From Liolophura sinensis (lineage: Eukaryota > Mollusca > Polyplacophora > Chitonida > Chitonidae), in assembly GCF_032854445.1 (NCBI RefSeq), contig NC_088297.1:27087915-27151914 (forward strand): DNA of 64,000 nt. The letters are read 5' to 3'. The notes below the pieces were generated by a model, which was given only the letters and a program-made list of their open reading frames with translations, was not told the origin of the DNA and did not search any database. Both the position numbers and the translations under genes were made by a program. This document shows positions 48,201-55,748 of this stretch, piece after piece. The number at the start of each line of letters is the position of its first letter. Within the stretch, counting starts at the first letter, position 1.

Positions 48201-49526
48201 TCCGTAAATGATAGACTTGTCCCACAACACTGTAAAATGGCTCTTCGGCTGCACGTAAATAAATGGTTGTAAACGATCTCAAAATTGTGTCATATGAAGT
48301 AGTTCTGTGTTATCAGGTGCCACTTCATGGAGTGAATCGGTAAAGTCTATGTCACAGCCTAGGCCTCGCAATCTGATAGCAACGTGTTTGATTAGCTAAA
48401 ATTCTCAAGATGGCTACCTTGATTCACACAAGCCATTTTTGCAGTATTGTCATTTTGTTCTACAATTTTTTTCAGTGAGATCTCATTAAAGTGATAAAGT
48501 ATGATACTTTTTAGAAAGCTTGAGAATCCTGTTTTCGGTTGAAATATGTTTTGGTCAGGTAGTGCGTTGTCATTTAACTGTTCATGAGTGCCATTACCTT
48601 GTTTAGGCTTACAGCGTCAAGCGCTTCACCTCCTTTCACCAACCATTGCTGGTTTTTCACATTTCATGAAGATAAAATTTTTGCCTATCCAGTGTCCCAA
48701 AAAACTACCAACCTATTGGTAACAAGAACCTGCTGTCCCCATGCATTAAGTGATCGCTAGTCTGGCTTTTTTTGTTCCAAGCCAACAAACAATGGAAGTA
48801 GTCTGTGGTGCATTTTCATTGGATAAGCTTGTCAATGAAAGTTCAGATGACCAATCAAAAGTTTGGGTTATTTATGTAAGGTGTAAAATATTGAAAATTT
48901 ACATCAGTGTTGTGACTGACATGAGCAAATTTTGGGGTAAATTTAGTTATTTCAATGGAGCTTAACATCAATTCTTTAACCATTTTACTCATTTGCAAGA
49001 TGTTTATTCAGGCAAATCATGAGGACATTATTCTGTGTAGACTGATAAATTTATACTTTTTGTGACGCCCAGAAATTGGCCAATCCAAAATTGCACTGAA
49101 AGTTGCTCTTTCATGTGCTAAAAGGTTGAGGAATTACAGTGTATGATATTTCACGTAAACCCCGTGGGAAAGCCACAACCATCCGCAGGTTGCTGACAGA
49201 CCTTCCCATATACCACCAAAGAAAAAGCCAGCATGAGCTGGACTTGAACTCGCAGCAACCAAAATTGTTTATGTCTCACCTTGGAATTAGGTGTGCTTGA
49301 CATAGTCAGGTCTGTTTGTATTTAGCCTTGAGGTTTTTGCCTAAAAAACGAATTTAAAGTGTGTAATATTACTGATGTTCTCTGGTTTTGCTTTTGTCTT
49401 TTCCAGATTCATGCTTTAGACAGTGCTGACTCAGAGAGATTACTATGCCACGGTGATGTCAGGTTTTTACCGCTGTCTGTGGAGAAGGGAGTGATGTCAC
49501 AGAACAGACGAAACTCAACCCAATAA
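30070..49526 (+). CDS. UQCC1: UQCC1 (CBP3-like) complex III assembly factor, complete, 8 coding exons
   Basis: A mitochondrial chaperone that, with UQCC2, supports synthesis and stability of cytochrome b for complex III. Coding exons: 30070-30237, 31756-31866, 34177-34249, 36895-36952, 40367-40475, 42045-42128, 44939-45052, 49407-49526; all GT-AG, phases match, 278 residues (human about 299). Residues 1-35 are Arg/Ser-rich without acids, a likely matrix-targeting peptide. The ubiquinol-cytochrome c chaperone domain follows: YEEFFEVFDMPDTFNSWFLV, ELHVWMYMVRLAAEG, GKYVRNSLVEMMWKDVEERI, LYAYDEGLLSHDRVLAGALW, RMVEYVRQQ. Each matches the family in order. Six of the seven introns contain a different minisatellite. 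The first exon is probably untranslated and near 24.8 kb. Confidence 0.95.
30369..30776. mobile_element. Terminal-inverted-repeat element, copy 3, with shared flank
   Basis: CTTCTTCAACCTTTTTGCAA, GTGAAGCCATGAAATCAGCC, GACACTGCAAATTGCTCTTT, then the ~190 bp flank also seen at 4047-4236 (ACACCACTAGGTGTGTTAGG, TTGTTCTAGCCATGACATGT). The right inverted repeat is damaged. Confidence 0.7.
30955..31728. repeat. 26-bp minisatellite with 31-32-bp variants, ~28 copies (UQCC1 intron)
   Basis: Unit core GGCATCAGTGTACATTGCCT followed by GGGAAT; longer forms insert GGGAT or GATTG. It ends 28 bases before the acceptor of UQCC1 coding exon 2. Sequence just before it (GTGTCAGTGTACAGTGACTG, CATGTCTGGTGTC) resembles SINE family 3. 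Confidence 0.94.
31756..31866 (+). CDS. UQCC1: UQCC1 coding exon 2
   Basis: 37 codons: CYSSGTLVNTAGSGGLFGRI then KKAVGLKEKATYRYPRT. Acceptor TTCTCAG, donor GTATGT. The basic KEKATYRYP segment precedes the chaperone domain. Confidence 0.9.
32120..32770. repeat. 24/30-bp mixed minisatellite (UQCC1 intron)
   Basis: Two interleaved units sharing GATACAGGAGTCGCAATAC: one closes with TACAC, the other with GATACGTTCAC. Units are multiples of three, so several frames stay open by chance. Confidence 0.93.
33110..33411 (-). pseudogene. BED-type zinc finger of hAT transposase/ZBED kind, frameshifted
   Basis: From ATG at 33411 the minus strand reads KYKSAVWKHFAFPAGSHLVT, TTCQTWKIGFKYTGPTTNMC, THLRG, then a one-base shift gives RRHPDITVDTA. 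BED fingers show W..F, CxxC, TTN(M) and HL...H in this order; here the second Cys is Trp and the final HLRRRHPDI requires changing frame. An inverted CCAAT box (33479-33483) lies about 70 bp upstream. Antisense inside a UQCC1 intron. Probably the start of a decayed hAT element. Confidence 0.65.
34177..34249 (+). CDS. UQCC1: UQCC1 coding exon 3
   Basis: KMAMTGFKLFRNCSELIDYE then EFFE plus one base. Acceptor TTTACAG, donor GTGAGT. The YEEFFE stretch opens the conserved chaperone domain. Confidence 0.92.
34478..35029. repeat. 19-bp minisatellite, ~29 copies (UQCC1 intron)
   Basis: GTAAATTCTTGATCACCAT, with TTGATC, AGGATC and CTCTATC variants mixed through the array. One unit near 34795 is shortened (GATCATGTAAATTC). 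Confidence 0.95.
35450..35525 (-). mobile_element. SINE family 1 relic
   Basis: TTGGTACTTTACTCTG, CAAGAATTTTGCACCTATAT, GACCAGCATTATAGTAGGAG. Degraded. Confidence 0.45.
35887..35958 (+). CDS. Candidate 72-nt cassette exon of UQCC1
   Basis: Between UQCC1 coding exons 3 and 4 there is acceptor CACCTTTCTAG, then 72 open bases, then the strong donor ATGG/GTGAGC. In the incoming phase left by exon 3 it reads EGDVFQMTEKLMYRMLQEKL then SRIM and leaves the same phase, so it would add 24 residues without a frameshift. The protein without it aligns to known UQCC1 with no gap, so if real it is optional. Chance is a live alternative. Confidence 0.4.
36325..36465 (+). mobile_element. SINE family 1, 5'-truncated
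   Basis: CACCAGCAACCTGTGAATGG, CCGTGGGTTTCCCCCAGG, ATAATGCTGGTTGCC, GTGAAATATTCTTGAGTACG, AACACCATTCAAATAAATAA. Confidence 0.72.
36716..36785 (-). mobile_element. SINE family 1, tail portion
   Basis: TTTGATTGGTGTTTTAAGGT, GTACTCAAGAATATTTCACT, TATATGACAGCAGAGG; ends 110 bp before UQCC1 coding exon 4. Confidence 0.6.
36895..36952 (+). CDS. UQCC1: UQCC1 coding exon 4
   Basis: Completes Val, then FDMPDTFNSWFLVMELHV and two bases of Trp. Acceptor TTTCAG, donor GTAAGA. MPDTFNSW is the most recognisable family motif. Confidence 0.94.
36984..37186. repeat. 73-bp tandem repeat, ~2.7 copies
   Basis: GGCTGACTTGTCATTTCTTT and GAGACAACACCTCTTTGCCC recur at an exact 73-bp step (36991, 37064, 37137). 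Begins about 30 bp past the exon donor. Confidence 0.93.
37322..37537 (+). mobile_element. SINE family 1, 5'-truncated, with 12-bp target-site duplication
   Basis: CATGAAGACCCC flanks it at 37310-37321 and 37538-37549. It starts CTGAGTCTCTCACCAGTGCG, B-box GCTGTGAGTTCATCCAG, and ends in the AATAAATAAATA tail. Confidence 0.88.
37849..39809. repeat. 48-bp minisatellite, ~41 copies (UQCC1 intron)
   Basis: Unit core CACTGCTGCTGTGACACAAC, then CTACATACTGCATAGCCATT, then AGGGTAGT. Period 48 keeps frames open over ~650 codons on both strands (minus-strand unit CHSSSDYPNGYAVCRL). Two main unit types (GCTGCTGTGACAC and GAAGCTGTGAGAC) are mixed, and a 192-bp block of four units is duplicated (diagnostic TGCTGTTGTGACACAACTTG at 38193 and 38385). 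Confidence 0.97.
39958..40181. mobile_element. Terminal-inverted-repeat element, copy 4
   Basis: TAATTCTTCAAACTTTTCAC at the left, AAATGTGGAAAGGTTGAGG at the right, and the shared body (CATAGACTGAAATACTTTT, GTGATGCCCTGAAATTGGCC). Ends 185 bp before UQCC1 coding exon 5. Confidence 0.75.
40367..40475 (+). CDS. UQCC1: UQCC1 coding exon 5
   Basis: Completes Trp, then MYMVRLAAEGADGKYVRNSL and VEMMWKDVEERIKMIG. Acceptor GCTCAG, donor GTAATG (weak at +5). Phase 0 out. Confidence 0.94.
41314..41776. repeat. ~38-42-bp minisatellite, ~11 copies (UQCC1 intron)
   Basis: Two unit forms alternate: TTTTGTCTATGAGCTGTCTG ATGATAAGAACCCATTA, and one with GAGCTAATGTCTTATGATAA. Lengths vary by a few T. Confidence 0.92.
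42045..42128 (+). CDS. UQCC1: UQCC1 coding exon 6
   Basis: 28 codons: GGARRSYLRDSLESLGGHFR then MSLYAYDE. Acceptor GTACAG after a (GTT)n run, donor GTATGT. Confidence 0.94.
42190..43078. repeat. ~93-108-bp minisatellite, ~9 copies (UQCC1 intron)
   Basis: Unit contains AACTGCTTAATGGCAAGCCG, TCCATGGCAGAGTGGATCAC, CCAGATAGAAGGCTGGCAG and GTGTGCCTCAG; longer units repeat GTGCCATAGGTGTGC. The final unit runs into a tRNA-like stretch (ATGGCAGAGTGGATAAGAAG to GGGTTCATTCCC, 43052-43104) with A- and B-box spacing, so the array may have grown from a SINE head. Confidence 0.92.
43340..43403 (+). mobile_element. SINE family 1 tail remnant
   Basis: AAGGTATAAGTGAAATATTG, TTCAATACTGCATAAAACAC, then the AATAAATAAATC tail. 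Confidence 0.5.
43600..44560. repeat. Possible dispersed repeat with related end segments
   Basis: GAATTAATTCCAGCGAA (43643-43659) and AATAAATTCCAGCGAATAAT (44521-44540) flank the block and resemble each other; TTCACGGATTTCGTGGTC lies at the left. Boundaries and class are unclear. No coding content recognised. Confidence 0.3.
44939..45052 (+). CDS. UQCC1: UQCC1 coding exon 7
   Basis: 38 codons: GLLSHDRVLAGALWRIFFEK then ADTDPGSLARMVEYVRQQ. Acceptor ATTCCAG, donor GTACGT. Confidence 0.95.
45140..45289 (-). mobile_element. SINE family 1, 5'-truncated, with 12-bp target-site duplication
   Basis: GAAAAGAAAAGA at 45128-45139 and 45290-45301. The tail reads TTTATTTATTTATTTGATTG; the body stops at GGTTGCTGCCAGACCTTC. 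It lies 88 bp past the exon 7 donor. Confidence 0.88.
45497..45588 (+). mobile_element. SINE family 1, 5'-truncated fragment
   Basis: GCCGTTTTCTCCCACCACAA, GTGAAATATTCTTGAGTATG, AAAACACCCATCAAATAAAT. Confidence 0.65.
45938..46209 (-). mobile_element. tRNA-derived SINE family 1, full-length, with 12-bp target-site duplication
   Basis: CTCAGTGCTTGA at 45926-45937 and 46210-46221. On the minus strand it starts GGGGGCCTCTGTGGCTCAGT (A-box TGGCTCAGTTGG), then B-box GAGTTCAAGTAC, the family body and the (AAAT)n tail. The best reference copy in the window. Confidence 0.93.
46222..48969 (+). other. UQCC1 last intron, no feature recognised
   Basis: Single-copy-looking AT-rich sequence of 2.7 kb. Open frames 47410-47643 and 48750-48965 lack recognisable domains. 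No RNA gene seen. Confidence 0.5.
48970..49138. mobile_element. Terminal-inverted-repeat element, copy 5 (internally shortened)
   Basis: AATTCTTTAACCATTTTACTC at the left, CTAAAAGGTTGAGGAATTAC at the right, body GTAGACTGATAAATTTATAC and GAAAGTTGCTCTTTCATGTG. Confidence 0.7.
49143..49262 (-). mobile_element. SINE family 1, body and B-box part
   Basis: ATATTTCACGTAAACC, CACAACCATCCGCAGGTTGC, GACAGACCTTCCCATATACC, AGCATGAGCTGGACTTGAAC. Directly abuts the inverted-repeat element. Confidence 0.68.
49407..49526 (+). CDS. UQCC1: UQCC1 coding exon 8 and stop
   Basis: IHALDSADSERLLCHGDVRF then LPLSVEKGVMSQNRRNSTQ and TAA. Acceptor TTTTCCAG. The variable C-terminus is the least certain part. Confidence 0.9.
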   Translation: MHALDSADSERLLCHGDVRFLPLSVEKGVMSQNRRNSTQ

Positions 49527-49584
49527 TGACAGCGTATGGGCTAGTCATAGCCAGATGTTTGCTTTGTTTAATATATTAGAATCT

Positions 49585-49979
49585 TGTATGGATCACATCT
49601 TGTATGGATCACATCTAGTATGGATCACATCTTGTATGGATCACATATTGTTTGGATCACATCTTGTATGGATCACATCTAGTATGGATCACATCTTGTA
49701 TGGATCACATCTTGTATGGATCACATCTTGTATGGATCACATCTAGTATGGATCACATCTTGTATGGATCACATCTTGTATGGATCACATCTAGTATGGA
49801 TCACATCTTGTATGGATCACATCTTGTACGGATCACATCTAGTATGGATCACATCTTGTATGGATCACATCTGGTATGGATCACATCTTGTATGGATCAC
49901 ATCTTGTATGGATCACATCTTGTATGGATCACATCTAGTATGGATCACATCTTGTATGGATCACATCTTGTATGGATCA
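49585..49979. repeat. 16-bp minisatellite, ~25 copies (just past the UQCC1 stop)
   Basis: CTTGTATGGATCACAT, with CTAGTATGG and a few CTGGTATGG or CTTGTACGG variants. It starts 59 bp after the stop codon, so it probably lies in the 3' UTR. Open frames through it are artefacts. Confidence 0.95.
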
Positions 49980-52679
49980 GAATTCATGCATTCAGATTTT
50001 TTTTTTACCGTAAATATTCACCTTGCGTTTTAACCCCCTAACCCCCTGTTTTTTTTTTTTACAGAGAAAACTATCAGTTATAAAGTTTACGGCCTCAGCA
50101 CGCCCACTTTCTTCAAAACTTTTTGTGAAGTTCTTCATAACATTTTGTATATAGTATGAATTCTACTGTATGCAGTGCCCTAGAGTTTGGCCTAAATAAT
50201 TCCAGGTGTATCTATGGCTTTTGTCTCAGTCTGTAACCAGGGGCTAAGTTTAGAGGTCTCAGATGCATAAAGATGAAAAAATATAGGAGAGTTAAGCAGA
50301 AGAGGTATTACACTTGTTCTGTGTTAAGTGAAAGAAAGCTAAAATATGAAATAAGGTTCATCATATAGACAACTGAAAACTGTGCGTTAAAAGCATTGCG
50401 ATATTGGAATACTACAGTGGGATTTATGAGCCATACTGAAGGTATCTAGGAACTCTGACGTCACATCATCTTTTTTTCCTGATGTTCACCGGAAGGAGGG
50501 AACATTATTTCAGTAATCGTTTACTTATGGGTAAAAAGAGTTTTTCCAAGTTTGATGATTAGAGTTGGAAAGACTTCCTGCGACGTCAGAGTTCCTTAAC
50601 TGTGATAATATGGTGTATAAGATCACCTTAGAATTTCAGTGTTTGAACGCCTTCAACTCCTTTCACAAAATTCTAAAACAATAAGTGAAAATATGTATGC
50701 ATAGTTTTAAGTGGTCTATTTACTGATGCCTAACTTCGATATTTAGAGTATTTTCCTTTAAAAGTATCAATATGCAAGTGAAAAGAACTCTACACCTTCC
50801 AGAGTCAGATTGAATGTGGCGATAAACAGTTAAAACTCAGGACTGGCTTTTAGGAGTAAAGACAAAGAATCCAGCTGTGTTCTTGAACGTGCATACACGT
50901 ATTTTTTAATGATGCTGTTACCACGTAAATTAAATGTCAACAGCAGATGTAATATATGTAACTTGTGTAAGTCAGTTTTTTTTTGTGTGCTGTGAAGGCA
51001 GCATTTTTTTGAGAGAGGGGGAAAGAAAGCGACAGAAATTGTATGATATGTCAATCAGATTTAAGGTTAATGTAAAAGTAGTTGGTGAGAAATGGAACTA
51101 AATGTTTTGCCGACATTTTTGTAGTCCTAAAGCTAAGGGAATAGATTGTTAAAGATGGTCGCATTTCAAGAAATTTGTATTTTGAGATTAGTTCATGTTT
51201 TTCCCAGTAGAGATAACACATGTAGTTTTTTGACAGGCTGTCAAAATATAAAATTGAAGAATAGTGATTTTCTCTGGTTCACGCTCATATTAAACGACCC
51301 TTCGGTTTAACACCCTGTCTTTTAACATGAACAATTCACGTAATAAGTGGCTGAGGGCCAGACTACATGGAACCTCGCTCGGTCGATTGTTCGTGGGATG
51401 TCTCAGTTTGTGAGGATTTGGCCTAGTTTTGTGGAGGAATAGATAACTTTAGTTCTTTTAACTAAAACACTCTTTCAACGAAAAGAAAAAGCAATCTGGC
51501 GACCTTTTAGTTTACAGGATTCCCTTTCATTACTCTTGGGTGTTCTTGGTAATAGACTAAACAATTAGCGTCACCCGACGTCAGGGTGGGTGAACCAGCG
51601 TTGAGCTCTAGTGCGATTGAAGTGATCTGCAGATTACGTCACTCCGGGAGAAAAGTGACGTCACTCGAGGAATTGTTAGGAAATTTTGTTTCTGTAAGCA
51701 CTTGGTGTAGTAGAGTTAATTGAAGATCTGGGAAACTTCATGCATCGTATATGAATGAACGCATGTTGTGCTGGACAGGATATCTTTCTATTTCCATTCG
51801 TCAATAGAGCAATCTTAAATAGGAAAGTGGCATGTTTTCGCTATGTTGCGAAACTTGGGTGATGAAGTTCTTGCACTTTATTGGTTCATTAAATAGGGGG
51901 GGGGGGGGGGGGGGGGTGCTGACATACTGAATTAGCCAATGGCAAAAATGAAGACGTGGAGGATTTTAAATTCTTAAACGCAGCTGTCGTAGTGTAAATT
52001 GGCATTTTTGTTGAAATGCTTTGACACTGACTGACTGTATTGGGATAGCGCGATTTTGTCTATACATTTTGTAATGTCTCCACAATTTTCCAGTAATTTA
52101 GCACTTATTACATGTACGTGTCCATGTTCAGCACTGATGCGATGTCTCCAAATCTGCGAGCCCAAAGACTTAGCCGGCTTTTGGTTGACGTGGCAAAATA
52201 CTCAGTATCGTGTGGAAATCTTGACTGGATTCCCTCAAACGCAGCATGGCTCTGGAGGTGCCAGCTTTTCAACAGTGAAGCAGATTTTTCTTTATATCAT
52301 TTCCAAGTGTGTGTGTTTGCCCATGTTTCCCGTTATACGGACCTGTATGACGCTAAACTAAATAGCCTGTCCAACAAAATGACACCGCCGGAAGAAAAGC
52401 AAATATTCAAAAAGTCAGACTGTCCTTCCAGGACCACGGTGTGATAATTACAACATATGTCCCGAAGAGTCTTTCTAGTTTTTTACTAAAAAATGAAAAC
52501 AAATGCCAGAATTAAATATTCATTGTGTGAATATATTTCTTTGTACAGCTGTCTGTAAATACAATTGTTTGGATTGTTTGCAATTTATGAGTTGTTGATT
52601 CAAGTTTTGTTCGAATGGCTCAGTTGTCTATCACATCAAAGTAAAGAGAATTTACCTATTTCATCGTTGTTTGACGAGA
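49980..52679. other. Downstream of UQCC1, no gene recognised
   Basis: AT-rich; a run of 21 G at 51896-51916. Two overlapping open frames (52056-52361 and 52112-52444) have ordinary composition but no domain I recognise and no splice partners found; I would not call them genes. Confidence 0.45.
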
Positions 52680-53965
52680 TATTCAAGAATTTTTCCCTTA
52701 AAGCATAGCGTTCAAGTCTATGGTTGGCGAAAACCAGAGGTCCATGAATAATCCATGGCGCCCAGATTGGTGGTTGGCGAAAACCAGAAGTCCGGGAGAA
52801 ACCCATAGCGACCAGATTTGTGGATGACAGGAAACAGAGGTCCAGGAGTAAACCATGACGCCCAGATTTATGGTTGGCAGAAACCAGAGGTACAGGAGTA
52901 AACTATGGCGGCCAGATTTGTGGTTGGCGGAAACCAGAGGTACAGGAGTAAGCCATGGCAGCCAGATTTATGGTTGGCGAGGACCAGAGACCCATAAGTA
53001 AACCATGGCTCGCAGATTTGTGGTTGGCTAAAACCAGAGGTCCAGGAGTAAACCGTGGCGGCCAGATTTATGGTTGGCGGAAACCAGAAGTCCGGGAGAA
53101 ACCCATAGCGGCCAGATTTGTGGTTGGCAGGAAACAGAGGTGAAGGAGTTATCCATGACACCCAGATTTATGGTTGGCAGAAACCAGAGGTCCAGGAGTA
53201 AACTATGGCGGCGAGATTTGTGGTAGGCGGAAACCAGGGGTACAGGAGTAAGCCATGGCGGCCAGATTTACGGTTTGCGAACCCCAGAAGTCCGGGAGTA
53301 AACCATGGCGACCTGATTTATTGTTGGTGGAAACTAGAGGTCAAGGAGTAAACAATGTTGATCAGATTTGTTGTTGGCGGAAACCGGAGGTACAGGAGTA
53401 AACCATGGCGGCCAGATTTATTCTTGGCGGAAACCTGAGGTCCAGGAGCAAACAGTGGCATCCAGATTAATGGTTGGCAGAAACCAGAGGTACAGGAGTA
53501 AACATTGGCGGCCAGATTTATGGTTGGCAGAAAACCAGAGGTACAGGAGTAAACCATGGCGCCCAGATTTATGATTGGCATAAACCAGAAAGCCAGGAGT
53601 AAACCATCGCAGCCAGATTTATGGTTGGCGGAAACCAGAGGTCCAGGAGTAAACCGTGGCAGCCAGATTTATGGTTGGTGGAAACCAGATATCGAGGAGT
53701 AAACCATAGCGGCCAGATTTATGGTTGGCCGAAACCAGAGGTCCAGGAGTAAACCATGGCGGCCAGATTTATGGTGGGCGGAAACCAGAAATCCAGGAGT
53801 AAACCATGGCGGCCAGATTTATGGATGACGGAAACCAGAGGTCCAGGAGTAAACCATGGCGACTAGATTTATGGTTGGCAGAAACCAGAGGTCCAGGAGT
53901 AAACCGTGGACCTTTGGCGAGTTACTGACAAACGCGCTCACGTGTGACATATTGAGGCAACACCG
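52680..53965 (-). repeat. 50-bp minisatellite grown inside a SINE, ~24 copies
   Basis: Unit: CCAGATTTATGGTTGGCGGA, AACCAGAGGTCCAGGAGTAA, ACCATGGCGG. The left flank (TTGACGAGATATTCAAGAAT then TTTTCCCTTAAAG) and the right flank (GACCTTTGGCGAGTTACTGA, CAAACGCGCTCACGTGTGAC) are the two ends of the variant SINE body, and the unit itself is the piece that normally joins them. Confidence 0.9.
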
Positions 53966-54743
53966 CACAAGAGATCATTGTCGGTCGATTGTTGCAACCA
54001 TGGTCAAGGAAACAATGACAGGAGCGGAATGCAGGAAATCCGGTGTCTGAGGATGGGATTGAACAGAAAGTCTGTTTTCTGAGTCATGCTGGAATGTATT
54101 CTGCTCTGTTGAATATGACAGAATATTATGTTATAATAAGAGAATACAATCTAGCATCGCTCAGACAACATACTCTCTGTTAAAATTAATTTCTGGAGTG
54201 TAAGCACCCCTCGTGGTAATACTGTAGTATGTGCAGTAGTATTTAATACATGTGCAGTAGTGTTCAAATTTAAACAAAAAATTATAAACATAAAATGAAG
54301 AGATCCTCTTCATCATTCAGACAAATCACTGTAGTTTCACTGTAAAACGAAATACTTTCAAAATAGTGAAAAAAAAGATTTCCGTAACAGATTTAAATGC
54401 GTTCGCATAGGGTGAGCTGTATGTACGATATTGTGAGTGCTGGGCGTCAACGACTTCAGATCTTCAGACATTCCTATACCAGCCGTCATGCAGAATGCAC
54501 GTACCGGATCAAGATCAATTTCCACAACAACGTTGAACACAAACCGCCAAAGAACAAACAAGTATATAATGTAAATTAGGATCGGTTATAGCAAAGATAA
54601 ACAGTCAGCAGCGTCAGTGATCATGGAAAGACGTTCTAGGCGAATGAATAAAAATCATGCACCATGCCTAAATGGTGTACCAAGCTAGTTTATAACATAT
54701 GCTTTGATTGGAACAGTTCATATAAAATATAAAAACTTGCTTG
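53966..54743. other. No feature recognised
   Basis: AT-rich single-copy-looking sequence with short open frames on both strands. Confidence 0.4.
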
Positions 54744-54751
54744 TACTTGCA

Positions 54752-54999
54752 AGGAGGTGGTTAGCGTGCCTGCACGGCGCATCGGCCCAAGGGCATCTCA
54801 CCAATGCGGTCGCTGTGAGTTTAAGTCCAGCCCATGCTGGCGACCTCTCCGGTCATACGCGGGATGGTCTTTTAGCAACGTGAGGATGGCCCCGATGTCT
54901 CGGCCCACTTTCCTCCCATAAACACTGCTGGCCATCGTCGTATAAGTGAAATATTCTGGAGTACGGCGTTAAGCACAAATCAAGAAATAAATGAATAAA
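54752..54999 (+). mobile_element. tRNA-derived SINE family 1 with 8-bp target-site duplication
   Basis: TACTTGCA at 54744-54751 and 55000-55007. Head GTGGTTAGCGTGCCTGCACG, CTCACCAATGCGGTCGCTGT, B-box GAGTTTAAGTCCAGC, tail AAGAAATAAATGAATAAA. The first ~10 bases of the head are missing. Confidence 0.85.
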
Positions 55000-55366
55000 T
55001 ACTTGCACATGTATAATTTTGTTTATTCACCACTAAGTTCTCCTTGCTTGTGCGGCCCAAGTGAGGTTCGATGACCCTCGTGCAACTGCGTATAGACTAA
55101 CGGGTCGTTGATGACCATTTATCTTCCACCAATACCATGTGTATGTCATGTGGAACAGACAGAATGGTTTATTCGAGATATATGTCACATATGGCAGGAA
55201 TGAAGATCTAGAAATTCGTTCTTTCCCCAAACGGAATATTAATTATTTTAAAAATGTAGGATTATCTGCATGAATCAAACAATCAATGCGATTTAACATC
55301 ACATTTGCTGTATTTCAACCATATCTTGCTCTCCAAAAGCAAATAGTAGGCTACCATTTTGTACAC

Positions 55367-55592
55367 GTTTGTTTGTTTAATTGGTGTTGTACACCGTACA
55401 CAAGAATATTTCACTTAAATGACGGCGGCCAGCACCCAATGTGGTGAGAGGCAGTCGGGCAAATCTCGGGGGGAAACCGACGACCAGCCGTAGGTTGATG
55501 GCAGATCTTTGCACATGCGGCCGGAGAGGAAGCCACCATGAGCTGGACTTGAACTCACAGCGACCACATTGTTTATAGGCTCCCGGGTCAGG
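55367..55592 (-). mobile_element. SINE family 1
   Basis: TTGTTTAATTGGTGTTGTAC, CAAGAATATTTCACTTAAAT, GACGGCGGCCAGCACC, GGCCGGAGAGGAAGCCACCA, GAGCTGGACTTGAACTCACA, TAGGCTCCCGGGTCA. The A-box end is lost. Confidence 0.78.
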
Positions 55593-55659
55593 AAGATAAC
55601 ACTTTTAGTTTTCAGAGAGTACATGTATATCACGGTGCGTCAAATCAGGCTTTTAATAT

Positions 55660-55748
55660 TTGCTTGATTGTTTGATTGATCGATGTTTTTTATACCGTAC
55701 TGAAGAATATTTCACTTATACGATGGCGGCCAGGATAATGGTGGGAGT
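55660..55748 (-). mobile_element. SINE family 1, tail half
   Basis: TTGATTGATCGATGTTTTTT, ATACCGTACTGAAGAATATT, TCACTTATACGATGGCGGCC, ATAATGGTGGGAG. Confidence 0.65.

Noticed and set aside
52056..52444. Two overlapping open frames of 101 and 110 residues
   Set aside because: No recognisable domain, overlapping in different frames, no supporting splice sites or neighbours; left as unassigned.
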